Positions 1 through 5,670 of a stretch of DNA of 5,690 bases are shown one piece after another. The notes beneath the pieces were generated by a model that worked only from the letters and a program-made list of their open reading frames with translations, was not told the DNA's origin and did not search any database. Position 1 is the stretch's first letter, and each line of letters begins with the position of its first letter. Source of the DNA: an uncultured Clostridia bacterium (GTDB lineage: Bacteria; Bacillota; Clostridia; Oscillospirales; CAG-272); assembly GCA_947652805.1 (NCBI GenBank), contig CANTEM010000075.1:1-5690 (forward strand), in the 5' to 3' direction. Made by a program: the position numbers and the translations under genes.

Positions 1-1
1 A

Positions 2-595
2 GTTACTGTATATTCTGCGTGCAGAGATATTGCAGAGGACTTTATAGCTGCATGCGGAGTCGATCCGTTTCAGGCAAGCCTTTTGGAGAGAACATCCCGG
101 CAAATGAAACTGTTTATGGAGAAGTTCGGATATAGGTTTGACCCACAGGCGTCACAGACGATTTTGGAATATACCGCAAAGAATGTTTGCAAAATGCCAA
201 AAATCAGTCATGAGGATATTACTGCAATAAAGACAATTGACGAATGGGTGCAATTTGAAAATAAGACAGATGCAGAACCAGACTTTGGAAACGAGGAAAG
301 GGACATTGCTTTTGCAATAGTAAAAAACGAGGCAATTGTATCCTGTGCATGTACAAATGATGCATTTTATGCAAATGGCGCAGCTGAAATATATGTAGAA
401 ACTGCCCCGGAATATCAAAATCAGGGGTTCGGCACAGTGTGCACGGGGGCGCTTGTTTCCTTTCTCTTTCAAAAAGGAATCCCTGTTTGGTACAAATGCT
501 ATGAAAACAATTATGCATCTGCAGCAATTGCGAAAAAATGCGGGATGAAACTGGAGGGGAAACGCATTTCATTTGTATGTTATGCAGATGAATGA
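2..595 (+). CDS. GNAT-family N-acetyltransferase, 5' end cut by window edge
   Basis: The frame is open from base 2 to a TGA at 593-595, giving 197 visible residues, so the true start lies upstream; a TTG at 83 and an ATG at 104 are only internal candidates. The C-terminal half has the GNAT acetyl-CoA site: a beta strand AAEIYVETAPEY followed by the pyrophosphate-binding Q-x-x-G-x-G loop (QNQGFGT, near visible residues 139-145) and an alpha helix. A later segment, YENNYASAAIAKKCGMKLEG, is the usual GNAT motif-B pattern (N-x-x-S/A-x-x-x-x-x-K-x-G). The N-terminal about 80 residues are helical and not recognised; they may position the acceptor. The substrate cannot be told from sequence. The gene is visibly more AT-rich than the genes downstream, which may indicate a different history. 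It ends 55 bases before rqcH, with no T-tailed terminator between them. Confidence 0.85.
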   Translation, partial: VTVYSACRDIAEDFIAACGVDPFQASLLERTSRQMKLFMEKFGYRFDPQASQTILEYTAKNVCKMPKISHEDITAIKTIDEWVQFENKTDAEPDFGNEERDIAFAIVKNEAIVSCACTNDAFYANGAAEIYVETAPEYQNQGFGTVCTGALVSFLFQKGIPVWYKCYENNYASAAIAKKCGMKLEGKRISFVCYADE

Positions 596-633
596 AACAA
601 ATATTTTGATAAAATTATGCAAACGACAAAAAC

Positions 634-653
634 AAAGGGAGTGAATTGCTTTG
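634..653 (+). promoter_or_regulatory. Shine-Dalgarno site fixing a TTG start for rqcH
   Basis: AAAGGGAG at 634-641 lies nine bases before TTG at 651-653. The TTG start gives the family-typical N-terminus MALDAGMLSFLLGEIN, so it is preferred over any later ATG. A GTG at 641 is out of frame. Confidence 0.7.
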
Positions 654-2396
654 GCATTAGATGCTGGAATGCTTTCCTTTCTGCTGGGCGAAATCAATCA
701 GCAGCTTGGCGGAGGAAGAATTGAAAAAATATATCAGCCTGCAAAAGATGAAATTATTTTAGTGGTACGTAAAGAGGGAAAAACGTCCCGGTTGTTGATC
801 AACGCTGGCAGTGCCTGTCCGCGCATTTGTATCACAGAGGAGAAAAGCGAAAACCCTGCAAAGGCGCCCATGTTTTGTATGCTTCTGCGCAAGCATTTTC
901 AGGGCGCGCGCTTTGTTCATGCGGTACAGCACGGCTTTGACCGAATTGCGCAGCTGCGGTTCGAAGGCACGGACGAAATGGGGTTTTCCTGTGTGAAGCA
1001 TATTATTGTAGAAATCATGGGGAAATATGCAAATATAATTGTAACGGACGGGGAAGATAAAATTTTAAGTCTCTTGCGTCAGGTGGATTTTTCTCAAAAT
1101 CTTTCCCGACAGCTTTTTGTGGGAATGCGTTATACTGCCCCTGTACAGCAGGACCGCCAAAATCCTTTGGATGCAGACAAGGCACTTTTCTGTAGTCTTG
1201 TGGATAGCGCCGACAGAGAAACCAGCGCGCAGCGATTTATTATGACAACTTTTGCGGGCATTTCTCCCCTTGTAGCGAGAGAAATTGTATATCGGTGCGC
1301 AAAAAGTACAGACGCCACTATAGGAATGTGCGGGGATCGGCTTGCGGATGTGTTTTGCAATGTTATGGATCTGGTGCGACAGGGCACAGGCGAACCGGTA
1401 TTGGCAAAAGATAGTGAAAATGTACCGGCAGCGTTTGGATTTTTGCCCCTGACACAGTATGAAAATATTCTTCAGTTATCCGTTTGCAAAAGTTTTGGCG
1501 CGCTTTTGGACCGCTATTACAATGAAAAAAGTAGAAATGAAAAACTGCGGCAGCGCGGGGCGGATCTTCTGCGAATTACCTCTCAGGCAAGTGCCCGAAT
1601 AGCGAAAAAGATTGCTATTCAAACGGAAGAATTAGAGCGGGTGCAGGAGGGCGAAAAATACCGCCTGTGGGGAGATCTGATTACTGCTAATATTTATAAA
1701 ATGCAGCGCGGCGCTGCTTCTGTTAAGCTGGAAAATTATATGAATGGCGCAATGGTTGAAATTCCTTTGGACAGCAGGCTGACGCCGGCACAGAATGCCC
1801 AACGGTATTATAAGAAATATACAAAATCCAAGTCTGCACGCGTACATTTGCAGGAGCAAATGGAGGCTGCTGAAAAAGAAAGCATCTATATTCAATCTGT
1901 ACAGGACGCCCTCTCCAGAGCGGAAACGGAAAAGGAACTGGAGGAGATTCGCAGGGAGCTGTATCACAGCGGATATGCGTCACGGATGAAGCATTATACA
2001 GAAAAGAAGCAAATCGCGCCTTCCTATATTCGGTTCCGCACCAGCGGCGGATATTCTGTTTTATGTGGAAAAAACAATGCTGCAAACGACTATCTTACAT
2101 TTCAGCACGCAAATAAAGGGGATTGGTGGTTTCATGCAAAAAATACGCCGGGTTCCCATGTGATTCTGGAATGTGCCAGTATGCCGGAGCCTCCTGCGCA
2201 AGATTTTACAGAAGCTGCTGTCATTGCGGCTGTGTATTCCAAAGCAGGCGACGGCGCTACTGCGCAAGTGGATTATACACAGGTGAGACATATTAAAAAG
2301 CCGGCGGGTGCAAAGCCGGGATTTGTCATTTATCATACAAACTGGTCCGCTGCGGTTACACCAGACAGAGCGCTTGCCGCATCCCTGCGCATCTAA
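651..2396 (+). CDS. rqcH: RqcH / NFACT-family ribosome quality-control protein (Rqc2 homologue, formerly FbpA-like)
   Basis: A complete 581-residue protein, close to the usual 550-590. In Bacillus the family binds 50S subunits blocked by peptidyl-tRNA, recruits tRNA-Ala, and adds C-terminal alanine tails that mark the stalled peptide for proteolysis; older annotations call it fibronectin-binding protein. Domains visible in order: NFACT-N (about 1-180), a helix-hairpin-helix-like stretch (about 200-216, FAGISPLVAREIVYRC), charged coiled-coil arms (about 285-435), and the NFACT-R domain (about 455-560) with GKNNAANDYLTF, DWWFHAK, PGSHVIL and VRHIKKPAGAKPGFVIY. Asp97-Arg98, the pair needed for tailing in Bacillus RqcH, is present at the same numbering, as is the EIMGK segment at 121-125, so the protein looks active. 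The start is TTG. A TG-n-TAAAAT sequence at 607-615 could be an extended -10, but no -35 is evident. Function is assigned by family and is not shown for this organism. Confidence 0.95.
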   Translation: MALDAGMLSFLLGEINQQLGGGRIEKIYQPAKDEIILVVRKEGKTSRLLINAGSACPRICITEEKSENPAKAPMFCMLLRKHFQGARFVHAVQHGFDRIAQLRFEGTDEMGFSCVKHIIVEIMGKYANIIVTDGEDKILSLLRQVDFSQNLSRQLFVGMRYTAPVQQDRQNPLDADKALFCSLVDSADRETSAQRFIMTTFAGISPLVAREIVYRCAKSTDATIGMCGDRLADVFCNVMDLVRQGTGEPVLAKDSENVPAAFGFLPLTQYENILQLSVCKSFGALLDRYYNEKSRNEKLRQRGADLLRITSQASARIAKKIAIQTEELERVQEGEKYRLWGDLITANIYKMQRGAASVKLENYMNGAMVEIPLDSRLTPAQNAQRYYKKYTKSKSARVHLQEQMEAAEKESIYIQSVQDALSRAETEKELEEIRRELYHSGYASRMKHYTEKKQIAPSYIRFRTSGGYSVLCGKNNAANDYLTFQHANKGDWWFHAKNTPGSHVILECASMPEPPAQDFTEAAVIAAVYSKAGDGATAQVDYTQVRHIKKPAGAKPGFVIYHTNWSAAVTPDRALAASLRI

Positions 2397-2434
2397 GAAT
2401 CGGGCATGGACAGACTTTTCTTCGCATATACTAA

Positions 2435-2449
2435 AACAGTAAAACTGTT
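2435..2449 (+). promoter_or_regulatory. 15-bp perfect palindrome in the glgA leader, operator-like
   Basis: AACAGT (2435-2440), spacer AAA, then ACTGTT (2444-2449) form a perfect inverted repeat 18 bases before the glgA start. It lies just after a TATACT (2427-2432) that could be a -10 element, so a bound protein there could block initiation. A TGGACA (2407-2412) resembles a -35 box but is only 14 bases from TATACT, shorter than the usual 16-18, so the promoter is uncertain. No T-run follows, so it is not an intrinsic terminator. Confidence 0.4.
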
Positions 2450-2452
2450 GAT

Positions 2453-2471
2453 AAAGGTGGGAATCATGTGA
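2453..2471 (+). promoter_or_regulatory. glgA ribosome-binding site with GTG start overlapped by an ATG-TGA start-stop
   Basis: AAAGGTGG (2453-2460) is followed seven bases later by GTG at 2468-2470, which opens the glgA frame (MKKILFAASEA). An ATG at 2466-2468 is out of frame and is followed directly by TGA (2469-2471), making a minimal start-stop that shares one base with the real start. Both lie within reach of the same Shine-Dalgarno site. Confidence 0.6.
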
Positions 2472-3895
2472 AGAAAATTCTTTTTGCAGCGTCGGAAGCC
2501 GCCCCGTTTGTCCATACTGGCGGGTTGGGAGATGTGATGGGAGCATTGCCGCCGGCGCTGCTGCGGGAGGAATCGGATTGGGATATCCGTGTGGTTCTTC
2601 CCCTATATCCGGGGGTTCGGGATCGCTTTGCCGGTCAGATTTCCTTTGTAACCAAAACAAATGTGCGTCTTTTCTGGCGCAATTTGTATTGTGGAATTTG
2701 GAAGGCGGTAAAAGACGGTGTGACATACTATTTCATTGATAACGAGCAGTATTTCCTCCGTTCCGTTCCCTACGGCGAATACGACGATGGAGAACGGTTT
2801 GCTTTTTTTAGTCTTGCGGTTTTGGAGCTAATGGGAGCTGTAGGATTTTTTCCGGACGTTTTGGCTGCCAACGACTGGCAGGCGGCGTTGTCTGTTGTAT
2901 ATTATAAGCTGCAATATCGGGAATATCCCTTTTATGGGAATATTCGGACGCTGTTTGTTATCCACAATATCGCCTATCAGGGGCGGTACGGTCAGTGTGT
3001 GTTTGATACTGTGCTCGGTCTTCCGGAGCGGTTCCGATCCGTGCTGGACTGTGACGGAGACGTAAATTACATGAAGGCTGCTATTGCATTGGCAGACCAT
3101 GTAGTCACCGTAAGTCCCCGGTATGCGGGGGAAATTCTGAGCGATCATTTCGGGCGGGGGCTACAGCATATCCTGCGCAGCGCTTCTCATAAACTGTCCG
3201 GGATTTTAAACGGAATTGATTATGCTTCCTTTGATCCGGGAACAGACGGCAGTCTCTGTGCAAATTATACTGCGGGAAGACCGGCGGGCAAAGGGGTCTG
3301 TAAAGCCAACCTGCAAAAGATATGCGGTATGCCGGTGCGGGATGTGCCGGTGATTGCTATGGTGACCAGACTTGCAAAGGACAAAGGAATTGACCTTGTA
3401 AAACGGGTTTTGTATGAGCTTTTGTCCCAGGATGATGTCCAGTTCGTTCTGCTGGGAACGGGCGAATGGGAGTATGAAGATTTCTTCCGGGGCGTTTCGG
3501 ACAATTTTCCAGATAAAACAGGTATTTTTATAGATTTCAATACCACGCTTTCACGGCAGATTTACGGTGGAGCGGATTTATTTCTGATGCCTTCCGCAAC
3601 AGAAGCCTGCGGACTTTCCCAAATGATCGCCATGCGGTATGGCACGCTGCCCATAGTTCGTGAAACCGGTGGGCTTGCCGATACGGTGACTCCTTATAAC
3701 CAATACGATGGCACCGGCACCGGCTTCTCGTTCAAAAACTATAATGCCCATGAAATGCTGCACGTTATTCGATACGCGCTTTCCGTTTATCGGAATAAAG
3801 AAGCTTGGCAGCGTTTACAGAAGTCTGCGATGCAAGCAGATTTTTCATGGAACACTTCCGCAAAGGCATACAGTGAGCTTCTGGGCCGTATGTAG
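2468..3895 (+). CDS. glgA: Glycogen synthase (ADP-glucose type, glycosyltransferase family 5)
   Basis: A complete 475-residue cytoplasmic enzyme, against 477 in E. coli. It should extend alpha-1,4-glucan chains from a nucleotide sugar, normally ADP-glucose, in glycogen synthesis. The N-terminal GT5 catalytic domain covers about residues 1-245 and the C-terminal GT1-like domain about 290-475. Visible active-site features are the TGGLGDV loop at 17-23, VIHNIAYQG with His166, SGILNGIDY at 244-252, Arg301 and Lys306 in TRLAKDKG (equivalents of E. coli Arg300 and Lys305), the catalytic-type Glu379 in TEACGL (E. coli Glu377), and ETGGLADTV at 399-407. One oddity: the K of the usual KTGGL substrate motif is His16 here. 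No glgC, glgB or glgP is in the window, so the gene stands alone. The start is GTG and a strong terminator follows eight bases after the stop. Confidence 0.95.
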   Translation: MKKILFAASEAAPFVHTGGLGDVMGALPPALLREESDWDIRVVLPLYPGVRDRFAGQISFVTKTNVRLFWRNLYCGIWKAVKDGVTYYFIDNEQYFLRSVPYGEYDDGERFAFFSLAVLELMGAVGFFPDVLAANDWQAALSVVYYKLQYREYPFYGNIRTLFVIHNIAYQGRYGQCVFDTVLGLPERFRSVLDCDGDVNYMKAAIALADHVVTVSPRYAGEILSDHFGRGLQHILRSASHKLSGILNGIDYASFDPGTDGSLCANYTAGRPAGKGVCKANLQKICGMPVRDVPVIAMVTRLAKDKGIDLVKRVLYELLSQDDVQFVLLGTGEWEYEDFFRGVSDNFPDKTGIFIDFNTTLSRQIYGGADLFLMPSATEACGLSQMIAMRYGTLPIVRETGGLADTVTPYNQYDGTGTGFSFKNYNAHEMLHVIRYALSVYRNKEAWQRLQKSAMQADFSWNTSAKAYSELLGRM

Positions 3896-3902
3896 CTTTC
3901 CG

Positions 3903-3944
3903 ACAGTATAAAAAGGCAATACATTGCCTTTTTATACTGTTTTT
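3903..3944 (+). terminator. Strong intrinsic terminator after glgA
   Basis: A perfect 17-bp stem has its 5' arm at 3903-3919, a four-base loop TACA (3920-3923) and its 3' arm at 3924-3940. The U-tract runs over 3940-3944, five Ts. It begins seven bases after the glgA stop codon. The minus-strand side lacks a T-run, so it should work only for + strand transcription. It separates glgA from ispDF. Confidence 0.93.
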
Positions 3945-3948
3945 CTAT

Positions 3949-3992
3949 TTGCTTTTATTCCTAAATTGTGCTATACTAATACGGTATTCAGT
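3949..3992 (+). promoter_or_regulatory. Sigma-A-type promoter for ispDF with extended -10 and overlapping imperfect palindrome
   Basis: TTGCTT (3949-3954) as a weak -35, a 17-base spacer, then TATACT (3972-3977) with an upstream TG (3969-3970), an extended -10. Transcription would start near 3984, giving a leader of about 26 bases. AATAC-G-GTATT (3978-3988), flanked by ACT and CAGT, forms an imperfect palindrome over the predicted start site and may be an operator. The promoter sits directly after the glgA terminator, which fits an independent unit. Confidence 0.7.
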
Positions 3993-3993
3993 G

Positions 3994-4012
3994 AAGGAGG
4001 AAGTTTGCCTTG
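3994..4012 (+). promoter_or_regulatory. Strong Shine-Dalgarno site driving a TTG start for ispD
   Basis: AAGGAGG (3994-4000) is a near-perfect anti-16S match, nine bases before TTG at 4010-4012. The TTG start gives MHKFTSAVILAAGNGTRFG, which correctly places the nucleotide-binding loop near the N-terminus; the next in-frame ATG falls after that motif and would delete it. Confidence 0.8.
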
Positions 4013-4708
4013 CATAAATTTACATCTGCTGTCATTCTTGCTGCCGGAAATGGCACGCGGTTCGGATCTGATATGAAAAAGCAGTACGTTACGATTGACG
4101 GCGTTCCTGCTGTGGTCAGATGTATGCAGTCCTTTGAGGCTTGTCCTCTGATTGATGAAATCGTTCTCGTCGGAGAAATGGAGCAGCTTCGCGGGCTGCT
4201 CTCCAATTATTCCTTCCCGAAACTTTCCGCAGTGGTTGGCGGTGGGGAAACCCGGCAGGAATCGGCTTTGCACGGTTTTGATGCTATATCGGATAAAGCC
4301 AAATATGTGGCGATCCATGATGCCGCACGCTGTTTGGTGACGCCTGCAATCATTGAAGATACTGTGCGCGCCGCATATCAGTACCGTGCGGCTGTAGCTG
4401 CTGAAAAAACGGTAGATACAGTCAAGCGCGGGGATCAGGACGGCTTTATCAGCGAAACCTTGGATCGGGAAGGAATCTGGCTTGTGAAAACTCCTCAGGT
4501 GTTCCACTGTGATGTGTACCGTGTAGCGGCATATATGGCAAAAAAAGAAAAAGCTGCTGCAACCGATGACAGCATGCTGTGTGAGCGTTTGGGATTCCGT
4601 GTAAAATTGGTGGAATGCGGACCGGATAATATAAAGCTGACTCATCCCCAAGATCTGATGCGGGCAAATGCCATTTTAAATATGCGTAAAAGGAAAGGGG
4701 AGCGCTGA
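4010..4708 (+). CDS. ispD: 2-C-methyl-D-erythritol 4-phosphate cytidylyltransferase
   Basis: A complete 232-residue enzyme of usual length. It joins CTP and 2-C-methyl-D-erythritol 4-phosphate to give CDP-methylerythritol and pyrophosphate, the third step of the non-mevalonate isoprenoid pathway. Motifs appear in family order: the CTP-binding loop LAAGNGTRFG (about 11-20) with a following KKQY lysine, VVGGGETRQES (about 75-85), IHDAAR (about 101-106), TVDTVKR (about 137-143), KTPQVFH (about 161-167), ATDDSML, and the C-terminal NIKLTHPQDL. The usual Q of QTPQ.F is K here, and HDAARP reads HDAARC; both are modest changes and no catalytic loss is evident. The gene has its own promoter and is coupled to ispF with one base between TGA and ATG. 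Confidence 0.96.
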   Translation: MHKFTSAVILAAGNGTRFGSDMKKQYVTIDGVPAVVRCMQSFEACPLIDEIVLVGEMEQLRGLLSNYSFPKLSAVVGGGETRQESALHGFDAISDKAKYVAIHDAARCLVTPAIIEDTVRAAYQYRAAVAAEKTVDTVKRGDQDGFISETLDREGIWLVKTPQVFHCDVYRVAAYMAKKEKAAATDDSMLCERLGFRVKLVECGPDNIKLTHPQDLMRANAILNMRKRKGER

Positions 4709-4709
4709 T

Positions 4710-5189
4710 ATGCGAATCGGGCACGGATATGATGTGCATAAAACGGATCCGGAGAAGGCAAGCCTGTTTTTAGGCGGCGTAGAAATAGACTGCGGGTTCG
4801 GACTTGTCGCGCATTCGGACGGAGATGTGCTGCTGCATGCTGTTACAGATGCACTGCTTGGTGCAGCAGGAATGGGCGATATCGGCACCCTGTTTCCAGA
4901 TACGGATGAAGCATACCGCGGGATTTCCAGTGTTCTTTTACTACAGGAAGCACTCCGGAGAATCCGCAGCGGCGGTTTTGAAATTGATTATGTTGATGCA
5001 ACAGTGATTGCACAAAAGCCCAAGCTGGCAGGATATATACAAAAAATGCGCGCTGTTCTTGCAGATAGTATGGGTGTGACCCGGGAGCGCTGCAATATAA
5101 AAGCCACCACCGAAGAAGGGCTTGGCTTTACCGGCAAAGGCGAGGGAATTGCCGCCCATGCTGTGTGCTTGCTGACAGAAGAACGGTAA
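4710..5189 (+). CDS. ispF: 2-C-methyl-D-erythritol 2,4-cyclodiphosphate synthase
   Basis: A complete 159-residue enzyme, the typical size, and a homotrimer in its family. It converts CDP-methylerythritol 2-phosphate to methylerythritol 2,4-cyclodiphosphate with release of CMP, the fifth step of the MEP pathway. The divalent-metal ligands are visible: Asp8 and His10 in HGYDVH and His43 in HSDGDVLLHA. TDALLGAAGMGDIGTLFPDTD, and the C-terminal KATTEEGLGFTGKGEGIAAHAV that carries the nucleotide-binding residues, are intact. The start ATG is one base after the ispD stop, and GGAAAGGGGAG at the ispD end serves as ribosome-binding site, so translation is likely coupled. The IspE kinase gene that acts between the two is not in this window. 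The stop TAA directly abuts another ATG. Confidence 0.97.
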   Translation: MRIGHGYDVHKTDPEKASLFLGGVEIDCGFGLVAHSDGDVLLHAVTDALLGAAGMGDIGTLFPDTDEAYRGISSVLLLQEALRRIRSGGFEIDYVDATVIAQKPKLAGYIQKMRAVLADSMGVTRERCNIKATTEEGLGFTGKGEGIAAHAVCLLTEER

Positions 5190-5333
5190 ATGACCGCCTA
5201 TGCCGTGCCCGGCTGCCGTGAGAGTGTTTTGTTTCGGTACCTTGCTTTTGAAAATCCAAACGGCAGAAAAGGCAGCGGCAAAGACGGTTTTTATATTAAA
5301 CGGGCAGTATGCGGCGGTATTCTCACATCCTGA
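5190..5333 (+). CDS. Possible 47-residue small ORF abutting ispF
   Basis: An ATG at 5190-5192 follows the ispF stop with no gap (TAAATG) and opens a 47-codon frame ending in TGA at 5331-5333. The layout allows translational re-initiation from ispF. Against it: there is no good Shine-Dalgarno site, a second ORF of 52 codons overlaps it in another frame (5200-5358), and I recognise no family. The product has a basic glycine-rich middle (FENPNGRKGSGKDGF), no membrane segment and no signal peptide. It may be chance or the debris of a gene. Low confidence. Confidence 0.2.
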   Translation: MTAYAVPGCRESVLFRYLAFENPNGRKGSGKDGFYIKRAVCGGILTS

Positions 5334-5357
5334 ATTTTTTACATCCGTCACCGCATA
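5308..5357 (+). repeat. Inverted repeat forming a 7-bp hairpin with a bulge
   Basis: TATGCGG (5308-5314) is the exact reverse complement of CCGCATA (5351-5357). Inside it CGG (5315-5317) can pair with CCG (5345-5347), leaving a TCA bulge. The loop contains a T-run (5335-5340) on the inside, so it does not read as a terminator for ispF. Confidence 0.45.
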
Positions 5358-5364
5358 AGACCGT

Positions 5365-5470
5365 GGATCCTGTTTGCGACAGCATTCGCTGTCATTAGTA
5401 TCATATGGAAGGTGTGCTTCCCGTGATACTGGAGGAGCGCTTGCTCCGAATCTGCATTCTGATCCTTTTT
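5365..5470 (+). ncRNA. Candidate structured RNA: multi-hairpin segment closed by GGATC/GATCC with a T5 tail
   Basis: GGATC (5365-5369) and GATCC (5461-5465) can close a multibranch fold, with TTTTT at 5466-5470. Inside, in order: GACAGC-ATTC-GCTGTC (5378-5393); AGTATCA (5397-5403) pairing TGATACT (5424-5430), with inner GGAAG/CTTCC (5407-5411 and 5417-5421) and loop GTGTG; GGAGC-GCTT-GCTCC (5434-5447); and a weak GAAT-CTGC-ATTC (5448-5459). All stems are exact complements. The layout looks like a cloverleaf but lacks tRNA features (no seven-base anticodon arm, T-loop consensus or CCA). It could be a leader regulator of the downstream gene, a small RNA ending at the T-run, or a relic of a mobile element. 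I do not recognise the class, and which strand is transcribed is assumed. Confidence 0.45.
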
Positions 5471-5562
5471 GCACAAATATCTCCGCGATGAATCTGTCAC
5501 AGAGAAAATTCGTTTCTAAGCTTATAAAAATAAAATTTTGGACAAACGGAAGGTATGCCTTT

Positions 5563-5655
5563 ATGAAGATCTTAACAGCCCCCAGTATTTTTGCTTCTAA
5601 CTTATCTGAAATCGGTTCCGAAGCCAGACGCGCTGAAAAGGCTGTAAAATCGTGA
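5563..5655 (+). pseudogene. Truncated ribulose-phosphate 3-epimerase start (30 codons)
   Basis: GGAAGGT (5548-5554) precedes ATG at 5563 by eight bases. The product begins MKILTAPSIFASNLSEIGSE, then ARRAEKA, matching the N-terminal strand and first helix of ribulose-phosphate 3-epimerases (pattern APS-I-x-A-x-x-x-x-x-x-x-E-x-x-x-x-E-x-A-G-A-D). After residue 27 the expected G-A-D and the first barrel strand with its metal-binding histidine do not follow; instead three unrelated codons lead to TGA at 5653-5655. No other frame restores the epimerase, so a simple frameshift does not explain it. A deletion or insertion boundary, or an assembly join, is more likely. The start signals are intact, so the 30-residue peptide could still be made. 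The identity rests on a short match. Confidence 0.55.
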
Positions 5656-5670
5656 AGAAAGGCGAAGTAT

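Larger units (their letters stand above)
5190..5562. other. 373-base intergenic stretch between ispF and the rpe fragment
   Basis: There is no convincing gene here on either strand. The first part (to about 5358) has open frames in two + frames and one - frame, none recognised. The middle (5308-5470) is rich in inverted repeats, listed separately. The last part (5471-5562) is AT-rich, with a small AGAAA/TTTCT hairpin (5503-5517) and TATAAA at 5523-5528 that might serve as a -10, though no -35 is placed correctly. No T-box, FMN, TPP, SAM, glycine or cyclic-di-GMP riboswitch core motif was seen. Confidence 0.6.

Noticed and set aside
607..615. Extended -10-like TG-A-TAAAAT upstream of rqcH as a promoter
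   Set aside because: No -35-like sequence lies at suitable spacing and the region is generally AT-rich, so it is mentioned only under rqcH.
2400..2467. Intrinsic terminator between rqcH and glgA
   Set aside because: The only inverted repeat there (2435-2449) has six pairs and no T-run after it.
2061..2726. 221-codon minus-strand open frame across the rqcH-glgA junction
   Set aside because: It is antisense to two well-supported genes, with no domain pattern and composition typical of a shadow frame.
3971..4651. 226-codon minus-strand open frame antisense to ispD
   Set aside because: It lies entirely opposite a clear ispD and its promoter, and its translation has no recognisable motif.
5365..5465. 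tRNA or tRNA-Sec reading of the cloverleaf-like hairpins
   Set aside because: The acceptor stem is only five pairs, no standard anticodon loop or T-loop consensus exists, and no CCA follows.
4941..5474. 177-codon open frame on the minus strand across the end of ispF and the intergenic region
   Set aside because: It overlaps ispF antisense and runs through the hairpin region, has many Cys and Pro scattered without motif, and shows no recognisable family; most likely a chance open frame.
5374..5562. Extension of the epimerase fragment upstream to a TTG at 5374
   Set aside because: The frame is open, but the added 63 residues come from the hairpin region and look unlike any epimerase; the ATG at 5563 has its own ribosome-binding site and gives the correct family N-terminus.
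5653..5655. TGA as a selenocysteine codon allowing read-through of the epimerase fragment
   Set aside because: The residues after the TGA do not resemble an epimerase and no selenocysteine insertion hairpin follows within the visible bases.
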